Part shown: positions 35,523 through 49,157 of the stretch, piece by piece | How positions within the stretch are numbered: position 1 is the first letter of the stretch | How the letters are laid out: every line of letters begins with the position of its first letter | NCBI RefSeq assembly: GCF_963576615.1 | Contig: NC_088708.1 | Location: 8,370,001 to 8,434,000, forward strand | Length of the DNA: 64,000 nt | Source of the DNA: Watersipora subatra | Lineage: Eukaryota > Bryozoa > Gymnolaemata > Cheilostomatida > Watersiporidae | Direction: 5' to 3' | Translations under genes and position numbers: made by a program | Notes under the pieces: generated by a model | Seen by the model: the letters and a program-made list of their open reading frames with translations, nothing else | Databases searched by the model: none | What the model was told of the DNA's origin: nothing

Positions 35523-36451
35523 CCTTGACATCCAGAGTCAGGCTTTCACTATATTTTTGTAAAAAAAAAGGCTTTACGGATTGATCTAATGTTTGTGCAT
35601 TTCCTTTAAACGCCATTATAATTATAGAACGATGCAATATATTTTACGATATTCAACGCTGATGAAGATATGCGCATAAAATAACTTTAAAAGTTTTGTG
35701 TTAAGTCATATGCAGCACAATAGATTTCATATCGCCAATATTTCTGGAGACGTCTTAAATCTGGTTATATTTTAGTAAAATCTTTCAACAACGCTTGACA
35801 AATGAACAAACTAAGATAGTTATATAAACACATTTTTACATTCTCATTTCAGACATACTTTTGGTAATGATATACAAACGTACAACACTAGTAGTAAGTG
35901 TTTTTTCAGTGTGAAATATTTGTTGCCACCGCAGACTGTGTATATGTAATGGGTAGGGTTTGCTTGATTATTTTTTCTCCTACGTTTTTGCTTCATACGC
36001 TTAGCACCAATCTTAGCTGCTGTTGACTTATTACCACTATTAGACACGCTAGGCTGCTATTAGTAGAGAATTAGCTTACATTTATTAAATTTCTATGCAT
36101 TCACAGGACTTGAATTATCACATGTGTGTTCAAGAAAATTAGCGGTCTAAAAGGCTGTGCATCAAGTTTCATGAAGTTGGCATTGTGAGAATTGTGTCAG
36201 ACTACAAAAACAAAATGTGCATCAAATTGAATTGTACACTTGATGTCTTAGCTATATATTGATATTATTTTCACTTGTATTTCATTGCAAGTTCAACTTT
36301 AATGAAGAATTAACGACTTTAAAGAATAATAACTTTAACGAATCTGTTAGCCAATAATAATGTTACACGGATCACCCAGGGTAGAGCTATATTGGCACAA
36401 ACTGCTAAGGAGCCCTTGTGGAAGAACCTTTGGTCAGAAGTACTGTATAGA

Positions 36452-37329
36452 GTTTTTACCACGGGCTAGCCGGGTCACGCAAGATTTTCGCCACGCATAT
36501 ACAAAACAAAAACAACAGGGTAGACACACTTTTCGCGGTCTTCCGCACGAATATTCAAAAATACTAACAGATGTCAATTCTATCGGCCAAACACATCCTA
36601 CTAATAGATGAGCAACCTATTAATGTATCCGAATACCTTATATAAAATAAGCCAACCATGTTACATAATGGTTGATACCCACTTTTTCTCTGGAAATAGG
36701 CCTGCCCGCGGTTTTTGGCCAAGAATAACCAGGGTTCATTATACACCAAAATGTTTCTCACGGGTTCTGGAGGTAGCCCGTTATTGGCATTATCAGGTGG
36801 GTCCATTGCTCCCGTACCGAAATATAAACTATTTTTAAGCCAATCAAATTCAACTGCGGTCAAAATGGAGTTTGCGGTAAATTCAAGCGGACGAGCATTT
36901 GAGTATTGTATGGTTGTTGAACTGTGTTGTGATTGGCTTATATTGTAGCCTTCATTTGGGCCCGGGTCTTTATATGGACACCCGAACTTAATTTACAGTA
37001 CGGCCTACCTCTGGAACCCGTGAGAAACATTTTGGTGTATAATGAACCCTGGTTATTCTTGGCCAAAAATCGCGGGCAGGCATATTTCCAGAGAAAAAGT
37101 GGGTATTAACCATTATGTAATATGGTTGGCTCATTTTATATGAGGTATTCGGATACATTAATAGGTTGCTCATTCATTAGTAGGTTGTGTTTGGCCGATA
37201 GAATTGACATATGTTCGAATTTTTGAATATTCGTGCGGAAGACCGCGAAAAGTGTGTCTACCCTGTTGTTTTTGTTTTGTATGTGCGTGGCGAAAATCTT
37301 GCGTGACCCGGCTAGCCCGTGGTTTTTAC
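36452..37329. mobile_element. foldback element with 331-bp arms
   Basis: An 862-bp element (36460-37321). The left arm (about 36460-36785) returns inverted as the right arm (about 36995-37321) with only scattered differences, leaving a loop of about 210 bp. It begins CACGGGCTAGCCGGGTCACG and ends with the exact complement. It is flanked by a perfect 8-bp direct repeat, GTTTTTAC. Several minus/plus ORFs (36360-37173) are mirror images of each other across the arms and are not genes. Confidence 0.92.
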
Positions 37330-39600
37330 CTTCAAAACAGATCTAATGGCTGAGACAGACTTGATAGCAACGCGTTCGGTACTTTTGTAATGCTACGTGA
37401 TTCCCGACTTTTGTGATGCTACGTGCCGTAACAAAAATTTTGAATTTAACTTAAATTGATTTATTTTACTATGCCATCACACCCTTGAAGCTATGTTTTG
37501 ATATTTTATTTAATTTTAATTTTGTCATCGTCTCAACTTATTTTACCTATCTGTTGCCGGCTTGGCGCTTTTTGCGTTGCTTTCACTATAACTTTTAGCC
37601 GACCTTGTTAAAATTTTTCAATATAATTGGACTAAAGTTATTTTACCACAACTCGGGGGTTCACTGTAGTTGCTTTTGAGTTTATATGGCAGTTTTGTCA
37701 AGGACCATGCGTCATTTCCAAATTTCTGGTAGCTGAAAGAAATGGTATAAGTGGTGAAGCTAAGGCAGGTCCACCCGCAACTCGTCAACTTGTGGCTAGA
37801 CTAACCCACAAAATTTAGGTCTACACACGGTGAAAAAAACTGATTCATGTGTGATTGGCTGAAAGAGGTCGATTTCTGATTAATATAATCAATTCTGATT
37901 CCATTTTATTCATTTCCATCGCAAGCTGATCTGATTTGGCGCTATAATTCAAACAACCTTTGGGTTCACATGAGCTATTTGTGAATGGACAAAGGTGTTG
38001 TTACCTGTAACAGATATGGGAAGGCCTTTGGTATCTATTAGGTTTGCTAAAAAAGAGCTATAGGTTAATTCTTTACCTGATTTAATCTATCAAAATGCTA
38101 TTGCAATTGCCATTTGTTAATGCTTTAAAATAAATAGTTAATACAAAGATGTTTCAATAGCGATTTTGCAAAATACAGCTGACCTACACCTATGTGTACA
38201 CACTTGGAGTACAAGCTCCAATTCCACACCCCTTATTCAATTGCAGCAAAAATGTGAAAGTTTTGCCCTGATTGGGTACATGAGGTACTCTAATACCTAT
38301 TTGTGCATAAATAAAGCTCTGTCTCGAGTTCTTCAAATAGTTTAAGCTTGTAGGTCACAATAGCCGAACGCTTGCTGTATAACAAACACGACCAGTTAAT
38401 GGTAAAAATGTTTTATTGGATTCATTAGTAGGCCCTCTTTTAATCAATAGAGTTATCAATTGTGCATCATTAAAAGTGGCATATAGAGGATATGCATTAG
38501 ACTAAATCCTGGTTCAAACTATATCGCTGTATGTAGGTGTTGTCTTGTCGGCGGTCGTCGTCGACTACGTGCACCAAGGAATGATAGCGTCGACGAATCA
38601 ACGCAGATATGTCAGGAAAGTTTGCAGCAGTCAAATTTTTCCAATAGTTCGTCGAGCATCGACGACTGTCTGTACAGCGGAACCATTTCGGCGATAATAA
38701 TTCGTGACTGCGGATAGCAGAATTTATTTCCATTTATGATAGTTGCTGCGGGACTAGTATTTGATTTGAGCTCGTAGAAACAAAGAGGTTTCCTCGGGAA
38801 AATAAATGATAATACTAGGTCACGAAATATTAGCTGATGCAAACGCTGAGCATTGTTATCATCGGTGATCACCGAAGTATTGTGGGATTAACACCGAAAT
38901 ACGGGGATATGGTGTGAACCAGCCTCAAGTGATATTTTATTCTTATTGCCTACTCTCATTCTATGATAGAGATTTTTAGATAGTTTGTCATGCGAAAGCG
39001 TCCTTGCGTCGGTAGGTGTATAGCCGCCGTAGATGTCTCCAGGGGATCCCTGCATCACCTCCAGATTACGACTTAACTTTTACAATAAAACCTTCTCCTT
39101 TTCATGTGCATGGCGAGTTAGCTAACCCGTAATAGCTCATTTAACAAAGTATAATCAGCAGCACCGTCACGTGTTGTAGCAATTTTACATATTCTCAAAG
39201 ACGCATTTGCAAAAACAGTTAGATGATATATCTTGGTTTCTAGATGAGTAACAGTTGAATTATTCTATTATATGTTTCTTAGTTATATTGCAGGATTCTA
39301 ACATTTTTATAAACAATTAATGTAATTTGTTAGAAACAAAAGTTCAACCTGTATGATCACCCTAACAACATTATTATCATGGTTTAAGTGTCGCTGTCAG
39401 GATAGATTTTATGCTTGAAAAGACACATTTGCTTAGGACAGTATTTATGTCCACAAATGGTGATTTCGCTTGAAACAATGATCAATTACCAGGTATGATC
39501 ACCCATGTAACTGAAATATATGATCGAATGAGTTGATATCTGTTTTGGGAAGTGGCCAGTTTTCGGTTACACAATTTGAATTTTACGTAGATTTATTTAG
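37330..39600. other. no gene recognised
   Basis: The phrase cttttgt.atgctacgtg is repeated twice just outside the foldback element (37383, 37410). Overlapping minus-strand ORFs at 38497-38872 are of unknown value; no domain was recognised. Confidence 0.4.
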
Positions 39601-40431
39601 GTATAAGCAATGATATACAGCCCTCCAAGGATAGGCGACGGCTATCATATGGGCGGGGTTTAATATATCGACCTCTGTTGGGATTGTGCTAGCCTGGGTT
39701 TCGGAGCAAACACAACTCTCGCGGGGCGGTTACGTTGCCTTGTTAGGTTTTGGAAAACACGACTCTCTGTTATCGTTTCATTAGCTCATTCAGTCAGTAG
39801 ACCCCGCGGTTCACAATAGCAAACCTTGAATTTCTACAATGTAAGGGTAATACCTCACCAAAATAATGGATCCATGCAAAATAAAACATTTCAAATTACT
39901 TAATTTTACTAATTTTGAAATTGGTAGGTGTCGTAGTATATGCTTGAAGTTGAATATAATTTACCCGAACTACGGCCTTTTTTTCCTAGTTTTTGATTAA
40001 TATTTTGCCACCCCTAATATAAAATGACAGTCTTTCATCGTTGTCACATTGTTTTACCTGGCCAATAAGATGGGACAGCAGGCAAAGCTGTGTAGTGTAG
40101 TTTTCATACTCAAAATCTAAATATAAAACCGAATTTGGGCTATTTTACGATTGTGACTATTAATATCACGAATGCTTGTGAATGACAACTGGCTGATCAT
40201 AACAGTGACAATATTGGGATACTATATTTATTTGACAACAAAATGAATTCAACAGATCAGTAAAATAACCGATATAGTTCATAATATTTGTAAATTTACA
40301 AGGGGCTTTATTCAGCGTATTTGTTTGTTCGAGTGCCGTGTTCGGGTTCATCCCAACGGAGCTCTATCATTAAACCCCGCCCATATGATAGCCTTCGCAT
40401 ATTGTTGGGGGCTGTATATCATTGGTATAAG
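39601..40431. mobile_element. 817-bp non-autonomous element with TIRs
   Basis: Starts CAATGATATACAGCCC and ends with its exact complement. The inverted repeats extend about 85 bp, including ggctatcatatgggcggg and tttaat near both ends. Direct repeats GTATAAG flank it (39601-39607, 40425-40431). The 7-bp (or slightly offset 8-bp) duplication leaves the superfamily open; hAT is plausible. No coding region is recognised inside. Confidence 0.9.
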
Positions 40432-42537
40432 GAAGTTTCACTCGATTTGACTTGTAAATTGTTCTGAAGAATCCCAATATCTGTTTAGTTGATTATGTAA
40501 ACATGTGTGTAATAGCTAAGGTCAGTTATGTAGCCTATCATGCGGTGATGTAACAGTTAGACATCTGCCATGTCAACAACCTGTGATAATCATGAAGTAC
40601 TCTGAAGGTTTCAATTGGTTGAACAAATTATTGGCGATTGCGATTTTAGCAGCTTTTGCGATTGGTATAGTCCAAGACACGTATTACGACGCAATTCAAC
40701 ATAGTAAATAGGATGCAACTGCCTAGATTGCGCTATTGTTAGTTCTTCATCGTTCGGACAGCATGGCTACAAATCATTTCTTTTTTAATAATAACAATTT
40801 CTTTCTAGCAGCAAAAGTTCCGTTGTAGAAAGAGTTGCCATCTTTAGCACAATCAAGTTAGTTGCATCGTATTTACTTTGGCAAATCGTGTTAGTACTTT
40901 TCTTGCGTGTCGCGTTATGTACCTCGAACTATATAAATTACGAAAGCTGCTAGAATCGTGCTCGCTAATAATTTGTTTAGCCAATTAAAAGAGTTTCGTC
41001 GACAATTTCGGTATGCATGCACAACTCTGACAATTCTGTCAATTTCGGCCGAATAATTCTGTGTTTTTCATTCGTTTCGTGAATTCGGTCAGGACTAACA
41101 AAAAAATCGGCACGTATGGCTGTCTCTTGAGAACCCTTCAGATTAGTTGCTAGACTTGCACAGATACGGATTTTACAATTTGGTAATAACGGAGCTTTTA
41201 TTCCGCTAGTAGGCTATTAATGAATGAATCAAGTAGTTTATAGCATCGTTTGTTAGACCGTTTATAGACCGTTTTGCTAACTTAGCCCATGAAATTGGCT
41301 TCTTTTGTGCAAAGCTAGAAATTCTATTGCTCTTCGGCTATGTCCTTATTCTTCAATGTTCACAGTTTGGATACGGGTGAAGTTTGTTATTCCATTTGAC
41401 AAAACAGGTATTTGGGTGACATGGCAAATCAGCTGGTCTCCAAAAAGCTGAGCTATATAACAAGGCTTGTCTGTTACTTATTGCAAAGGACAATAGTTCG
41501 GTCAAGATAAAACAACATTGTGTTTAATTTTGAGCTATGTTCAGGTAATTAGTATATATTGCAAAATTTTCAAAATATATATATTTTCTCTTTTTATTTT
41601 TTATCATCAATGAGACCATTTAGTGATTTACAATATCTACGACTTGGGACAGCACCACTATTTTCAACATTGATATTTCATAGCCAGTTTGTGTTTCTAT
41701 TAGCATTATTTGTTTTGCTTTTTCGATCTTTAATTGCATCATACAAAATTGTATCTACTCAAGTTTCATTAACCTTCATCGCCCAATGGCAGCTCATCGC
41801 GTTCTACCAATGGTTTCATCTTTCATCGGCCTATCCGTTTCATCAACTATTCTACATGCTTTATCTGCTTCCGATTGGGACATAGCTCAAACTATTTTCG
41901 TTATCATTTTATATACATAATTCGTGATATGCCTTTACGGCAACTGTTTGAACGGGACAAGTAAAATGTAAATACCATCCTATCTGCTGTAAAGGTTAAT
42001 ATGCGTGTCTACTAAGTCCAAGTATCAACTAGTTATTCTCCTTGTCTGACACACAACCAATGCACTAGTCTCTCAAGACAAAAACGTCAGTTTGATTGCA
42101 ATAAATGGCATTGAAGCGTATAATGTTGAATAAAGTTATCACCAGCGGCTTGGCTAGTAGGCTATTTTATTTCCTGATAAACTACATTATCCAGTCCCTC
42201 AGCTAAGCTGTCACCTTGGCCAAACTGTCATGTACTTGCTGACTCGTACTTATTATGCTAACAGAATAATACTGAAACTTGTTCAGCTGTCCTTTGATAT
42301 AATCAATACCCATTACTGCCGAGGCAAGAAATGCTATTACCAGCTGTCAGCTGACATTTCACCTTACTGACTCCTGGTGTATGATTACCAACCAGCGGGT
42401 GTTGAACGGCGCTTGGCTACCATAAACAGCTCAAATGTTAAGTTTTCAACACAACATTGCATTACTGGAGATGGAAACTCAAAGTTTACACTTTCAGTCT
42501 GGTTGCTAGCGAACAACAATTCTCACTAATTTCGATG

Positions 42538-42584
42538 CATAGACCTATTAATTATACATTAATAGTATAGTTAATAGGTCTATG
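42538..42584. repeat. 47-bp near-perfect palindrome
   Basis: Arms of 20 bp (catagacctattaattatac and its complement, one mismatch) around a 7-bp loop. Can form a hairpin or cruciform. Confidence 0.95.
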
Positions 42585-43228
42585 TTTCTATGTACGAAAT
42601 ATAGTCCTTAAATGTTTAGCTGTTGCCAAGGTTTATACACGATTCAAAGGCTTTGAATTTCACTTTCGAATTGTTCTTAAAAATGGCTATTTTGCTATAA
42701 TTGTGTGAACATATTGCAAAGCAATATATCGAGCAATGGCGAATCACAATATATTTTTTATTTTAGTTTTCCAAACCTCAAAGCAAGAATATAATAACTC
42801 TTTGATGATATAACTTGAGATTTATTGAAAATTATATTTAACATTTTTTTTATTATGATGTCGTACACTTATTATAATAAGTTATTAATTTAAAAACAAA
42901 AATAAGTTATGATGAATAGTAATTTCATATTTGACTGCTTACAGCAATCGTACCAAATTAAAATATTTGAAAGATTCACTTCTACTAAATTTCGGCAAAC
43001 ATATTTCTAACACACATCGACGCGTACGCCTAAAAGGTCATTGATTATCGTTATTGTAATAACCTACCTACTATTAACAACTACCATGTAAATAAGTGAT
43101 TTTATAATATGCTAATCAATCACTGCCTAGTTCATAAGCATATCTACATTTCAGTTTCCCTCATCTCTTCCCATAAACGAATTTATCAATTGTTGTATGT
43201 CATTTTCTAAATTATGCATAGACAATCA

Positions 43229-43262
43229 CAAGTTATACTAATATGCTTATTAGTATAACTTG
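43229..43262. repeat. 34-bp perfect palindrome
   Basis: Arms caagttatactaata and tattagtataacttg with a 4-base loop (tgct); no mismatch. About 650 bp from the 42538 palindrome but unrelated in sequence. Confidence 0.95.
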
Positions 43263-44599
43263 CGTATAATTGATAACATATTAGTTTATGTTAGAATTTT
43301 GCAGATTTGGAGAAATTTTTGGTTGTTTGGTATAATACTCAGCTTTCATTTTGCCTATCAACAGCGTGTGAATTGAAATGACGAGTTGATGCTTTACTCT
43401 ACCGCAAATGGTTGTCATTAAGCGTTTTAGCCAATTTTATCCAACGATTCTGAGCTCATAATTTGTGATGAGTCTACGCGTCAGCAGCTTTCTACAGGTG
43501 ACAAATCATGACGAGTATTGTCGTCGTCCGATGCAGTGTTAAAGATGAACTGGCACAAAAATTTAGTAGGTATCCTCAGAAAGTGTTGGTGTTTTTCTAT
43601 CATTTTGGATCATTTTTAATGTTTGAGGAGATCTGACTGCCAGGATGTCTATAGATTAAAATTGACAAAACATTAGCGCGCTTAAAACGCATAGATGAAG
43701 CGAAAGTGTGATTATGACATCTATAGTTGTAAAGAGACCAACAAAATTAAGACGTGTAATACCAATATCAACTATTATAGCAACAATAGCGACTAGTGAC
43801 ATCATTTCGCACGTGTTTTCTGTGCGTTTTAACCACAATCAAGTTTTGTCGATTTTAATCTTGAAATATCCTGGCAGTCAGATTACCTCAAACATCAAAA
43901 ACATCGCAAATGCTAGAAAGAGACCGATACTTTTTGATAGAATCTACTAAAAAATTTTTGTAAGTTCATCTTTAAAAGAGGGTGTGCACCCAAAAGCCTT
44001 GTCTACATTCCTCGTGAATATTTCGGTAAATGTCTAGCCGACCTTGGATGACAGGAAAGACGCTGTATTATGTACACATGGGTGGTACAAACCAGACAGC
44101 GGTTTAGTTAGTGGTACTGAGAATTAGCAGTATTTAACTACCAAAATAGTTTGTCAGAATAGTTAGCGCGCAGACGGAACACAATCAATGGTCATTAGCA
44201 TAGTGGATTGAGTGCGAAGGTCTCTCTGAGATAAACTGTAAATCTTTTTAATGTTCGCTGTGTGATGTAGTTTTTGTACATTTGAATCATAGAAGCTTGT
44301 CAAAGTTCTCGAGTCACATGATGATGAGTGATGATACATTGATTGATCTGCAAATTTCTTCATCCAATATGGTAAATTACTTTTTCTTCTAATTTATACT
44401 TATTCTAGAATGCCAGAGCAAAATAATGCTTCAGTAGGCCAGACAGACAAACATGGTTGATAACATTGGGAATGTGAGATAAAGGTAGACTACCTCTCTC
44501 AAATTACAAAGTTCAAAATTTGCTAGACATGCAGGAACAAGAGGCCGTATAAGCCACATACATGGCTTCTTGCTTTTATCTTCTAGGTAGCAAACTATA

Positions 44600-45970
44600 G
44601 AACCTCTAATTGAACGCCACCTTTATTTGAATAGCCATCTCTATTTGACCACCACTATTATAGGAGAAAGGTTTAAAATAGAGCGCCGCCCTTTAATTGA
44701 ATGCCCCCTCCATTTGACCGCCACTTGGAAATTCTTTGATCTGTATGAACCCATACTAGCAAGTGATAAGTAGAAAAGTGTCTACAAGATCGTATTAATA
44801 ATGAATCGTTCATATCAATAACAATTAATTCTCTCGTTGTCCAACTTCAAAGCTTTTTTTCGTTGATACTTTGAAAGCGTAGAAACATAGAAATAATTAA
44901 TAACTGTCTTAAGCTAATAGAAGTTCCTTGTTTAACGCGGTCTTGATACTTCAAAGCACATGTACATGTATATAAAAACTGTTTACATTTATGATGGTAC
45001 AAAGGTTACGTTTAGTGAGCCAAACTTTTATGCGTTGCGTTTGTGCTAAACGCAACACGTGAAAGTTTTGCTCTGCCAAAAAATTGTTTGGACGCTAATA
45101 TCGACTACGTAGTTCAGCAGTGCAGAAGAAGGGTTGAGGTCAGCAGACATTGTAGAAAGTATTGGACAACCAGAAGATGTTCGCTCCATTGAAAGCAACA
45201 ATCAGAACGCAGCTATCTGAGCAAATGATGCAAATATTTGTTTTAAAAACGTTAATTTTTAACATTTTTTGGTTTTTGCAAGTAATATAAGTATGGTTCA
45301 ATTATGTCACTTGTTCATGAATATATATTTGAAGCATTTGATAAATTATCATTATGTAACTTGTAAATATGCAGATTCATAGCATATTATTTAATAGTAT
45401 CCTTGGGTTTATATGAAATCAGCTTACAATGGATCGATGCTCCTAACTTCTCTTTTATTGCACATGAAAAGCCGGTTTTGGCTGCAAAATGTAGCAGACA
45501 TATCAATGAGTGCAATGAGCTTTCATTCAACATTGTTAAATATAGATATAAAATAAAAATATATCTTCAAATTTAGAATGAAATAAAAATTGAAAGCTCC
45601 TACAAACTGCAAAGCAGGACACAGGCTATAATATCATCGCAGGTTAATTGCAAGCAATAGATATCAGTGATAGATATGGTAGAGATATTTCTCGGTTTTT
45701 CAATGCATATTTATTCAGAGATCTTTGACAAGTTTGGAGTAAATTAGTAGATTTATTGCATCCAAAAGGGTTAATGTTGCTCTGCCCGAAGGAGATTACA
45801 AAATATGGATGACGTTTGCTTCGCCTGTAAAAGGGCTATCTTCTCAAAATTCTGACATGCTATTTGAAAGATACAACGCCAGCCTCCATTTGAACGCCAC
45901 CTCTATTTGACTGCCACTATAGGGGAGGGTTAAAAAGTAGAGCGCCATGGCGTTCAAATAGAGGTTTCGC
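44600..45970 (-). mobile_element. TA-flanked 1.4-kb element family, copy B (inverted)
   Basis: Inverted relative of the copies at 14729-17182 and 49992-51392. It begins aacctctaattgaacgcc and ends ggcgttcaaatagaggtt, with the shared interior (for example gcaaatgatgcaaatatttg near 45225). The outermost CCTTAA bases are eroded, and no clear target duplication remains. Confidence 0.85.
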
Positions 45971-47215
45971 GGCATTTGTCTGTTCGTTAGGACTATCTGA
46001 AGGGAATGATGTTGTTTTAGTAGAAGCCTCAGGTTTCTGAGGCTGTATTATGAATTGCCAGGTTCAAGGTATGTTTAGGTAGACTTAAGTTTGCATCCAC
46101 ACTAAATGACTTCACAAAATATTATGAAAATAAATGAATATTATCTTCTAATCTGGTCTTTTCATTCAATATTTGTAAATAAACCAATTATAAAGGTTAT
46201 GTGCTTTCTTAGCCTGTGTACTATTGAAGAGTCATAAAGAAGCGCTATGACAGCTAATGGTTATTCTTTGCTTAAGCATTAATCAACTTGTCAAAAAAGA
46301 GGTTTTTTAGTTTTTCTCTTTTTTCCCACTTTTGGACAAAAATGAGTTTTTCCCGGGGCGGTAACCACCAGTATAAACCGGCGGTAATAATCACCATGGG
46401 AAGCACTATGCCAATCCTGTTATCTTTATATAAAAGCAATAAATTGCCCTTTCCCATCCCATTTTCAAAAACTTGGCCCAACAATTCAATTCCAACATTC
46501 TGGGATCAGCATACTGCGTTACATTTTCTACACAAATCATTTCTGTATGAAATATTGATAGTTCCCTCTCAAGTTTACGAGAAATGCTACGCTTTCGAAT
46601 CATTAAGGTATGGTGATGCAAGAGTAAGTATTTGTTTTCACAAGATAAAAATCTTTAAAGCTCAATGGACTGTACCATTCATAAATTGTACATTTATTCA
46701 GATCAAAAGAAATTCCAAACATACTAATGGGTACCCGAAAAAGCTATTGTCTAATCTGATACCTGTTATGGTTGAAGGTGAAATTAATATACCGCAAATC
46801 AGATCGCATTCTGACTGTTATAATAGCAGTTTGTGTACAACTAGCCGATAATTGGGAAGGTTTTGCTAAAACATTAATCGGCTGATAAATTTTCAAAATT
46901 TGTTGTCTGACGACTAAACAGCTTGAACCTTTTTAATAGCACACAGCTGTTTGGTCATAAAATCTGATCATAGCAGATGAGTGTACAGTTTGACTTTCTC
47001 ACACAGAGTAAGCTTTGTTTCACCATTTATATAGGGTTTATATTTAAATTCTATCTACTTTTTAGTAATACTCCAATAACCAATGGGAATAACGAACGTA
47101 TTTGATGATTGGCAGCGTATTTGATGATTGGCAGCGTAAAAGATGTGTTGAAGTACTCGCTTTTGAAGTCTATTGATCATTCCAGAAATCGAATGAAATC
47201 TATTAACAGATTATC
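45971..47215. other. no gene supported; 187-codon ORF present
   Basis: A plus-strand ORF spans 46288-46851 (first ATG at 46342), overlapped by minus-strand ORFs at 46272-46621. The translation is rich in Phe, Lys and Ser and shows no motif I recognise. Coding status is doubtful. A direct repeat gtatttgatgattggcagc occurs at 47098 and 47118. Confidence 0.3.
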
Positions 47216-47220
47216 TGCTA

Positions 47221-47348
47221 GTGTATATATAGCTTATGACAAGTGTGGTATAGTGTACATACGGCTTATGAAACGTGTGGTATAGTGTACATGCAGCTTA
47301 TGACAAGTGTGGTATAGTTTACATGCAGCTTATGACAAGTGTGGTATC
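47221..47348. repeat. 32-bp tandem repeat, about 4 units
   Basis: Units resemble gcttatgacaagtgtggtat followed by agtgtacatgca. The last two units are nearly identical. Confidence 0.85.
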
Positions 47349-48013
47349 AGTCATTCAAAGCTGAGCCTAGTAGACAAACAGGAAAGCATTTGACCCTACA
47401 ACCATTCATATTTGTTTGGAACAATAGGGTGGGGGATAGTTGTGTAGTTGATTGATTACATGACCCTTGATATTCAACAAACGACCTGTTAGCGATGTCC
47501 TGTGTAGGAAGTTTAATACATATATTGGTTTAACCTGAAAAGTCAATGTTGCGCAGCGAAGTTACCGAATAATCGTCGAGCTAACAATACCGTCGAGTTA
47601 GTGGTAAACTCTACCAGCATGTGATGTTATCGCTATTATATCATGCACCATGATGCAATAGCTTACTTAACCAGAAGGTAATCAGTATTATTTAGCATTT
47701 ATGAGGTCAGCTAACTGGTCATCACGAAGTGATAACAAACAACTGTCGGCTGTTTATAATTGTATCACTCGTGTCGTCTAAGAGGTGCGTGTCGTCTAAG
47801 AGGTGCGGCTTTTTCATAGCAAAAACATAAAATCCGGATAATGGAAGTTTTCGTATAAGATATACAGTAATTGAAAGTAAAAATATTTTACCCTAGTAGT
47901 GAACTCATCTTAATTTCGAAAGCTCTAGTTTTCATAAAACTCGAATTGTTAATCTGCCAAGTCATGTGATAGTCGAGAGTTGAATATTTCTGATCATTTG
48001 GATCGTACTTAAT

Positions 48014-48274
48014 ATGGCGCCATCAGCTTTGTTAGAAAAAGGTTGGCACTCGGGGAATAACCTGTTTCCATTTGGTCTATTATCATCACTCAGAATTAAT
48101 TGTCACTCGTCTCCTCACTATATCAACATAATGATGAGACACTTCGCTCAGTCGTTAGTTGCTACTAAAGGATCTAAAGCTGATGCTGAAAATCGATGGC
48201 TCGATGAGGAAGTGAACATTTGTCAAGGGGTGCGTTTTTATACTGAGCACAGTAACAAGCCATATGACTTTTGA
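48014..48274 (+). CDS. candidate exon upstream of GT31, uncertain
   Basis: An open frame from ATG (MAPSALLEKGWHSGN) for 86 codons, with a donor-like CAAGGG|gtgcgt at 48235. It looks protein-like at the end (SKADAENRWLDEEVNICQ). The next GT31 exon starts in phase 1, whereas the best donor here is phase 0, so a direct join does not work. It may be an unrelated exon or chance. Confidence 0.2.
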   Translation: MAPSALLEKGWHSGNNLFPFGLLSSLRINCHSSPHYINIMMRHFAQSLVATKGSKADAENRWLDEEVNICQGVRFYTEHSNKPYDF

Positions 48275-48488
48275 AAATATACCAAAACAATATATTTGAT
48301 ATTATTAGTGATGCCTTTGGTTGCTTATCACCTTCAAGCTCATATAATTTTAGGTAAATTTGGTTTGTTGTTTTTAATAGTCTATGTTACATCTACAAGC
48401 AGAACAGGATGCGTGCCACACATATAACATAGTATTATCCCCTCATTTATAGTGTTGCATTTAAACTGTTATAAAGCTGTATTCACGC

Positions 48489-48606
48489 TAATGTAATGTA
48501 ATGGTGTAGTTACACTGGTGTATTTACACTGGTGTAATGGTGCATTTACACTGGTGTAATGGTGTATTAAGGCTAATGTAATGCTGTATTTACATCAGTG
48601 TAATGA
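48489..48606. repeat. degenerate tandem repeat (ggtgtaatggtgtatttaca)
   Basis: About five units of 20-26 bp built from ctggtgtaatggtg and atttaca. Directly upstream of the GT31 exon region. Confidence 0.8.
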
Positions 48607-49157
48607 AAGATAAGCCAAATGCAGCTGAAATTAATTCTAGTATTTTGGTATTTTCTCAAGTTTGTCAATTGTCAATTTTATGCACACATGTCCGATTGCT
48701 AACCAATATGAAAACATACATTCGTAGTTAGAGTTGATCCACTTGCAACAGTGCTATTGTGGCTATCAACTTGTGGAAATTTGTTAGAAAATTGAAGGTA
48801 TGCTCCAGGTAAGTTGGGCCTGTGGATTAATTAAGGAGATGCTGTTGAGGTAAAATGATTTTGGAACAACTACTAACATACAATGTAGGGTAAATGGTTT
48901 GTCTTTTGTTTGCTCGTTTAGGAAAGCTATGTTTGTATGCAGGTCAGGTGGAAAAATAGATCTGTCATGTATGCATACATGTATTGCAATGGCATTTGCA
49001 AATCTTTGAAAACATACAAACATATGGCTCTCTATGGTCCGTGTGGCAGCATATATTTTGCCTGCAGTTAGCTGGAAGCTGTTTTGCCAAGACCTGTCGG
49101 TCTTGGAAATACATGTATTTCTGGCATTGTATAATGCGGGTTAAATTTTGGTTGCAG

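Larger units (their letters stand above)
40432..44599. other. gene-poor AT-rich stretch
   Basis: No supported exon. A hydrophobic 108-codon ORF at 41559-41885 and overlapping ORFs at 43656-43950 show no recognisable domain. Two strong palindromes lie inside and are listed separately. Confidence 0.4.

Noticed and set aside
36360-37173. Overlapping ORFs on both strands around the foldback element
   Set aside because: The same peptides appear mirrored from both arms; they reflect the inverted repeat and not genes.
38497-38872. Two overlapping minus-strand ORFs as a gene
   Set aside because: Neither shows a domain or convincing splice context. Left unannotated.
41559-41885. 108-codon hydrophobic plus-strand ORF
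   Set aside because: T-rich DNA gives Phe/Leu-rich frames by chance. No motif, splice site or homology was recognised.
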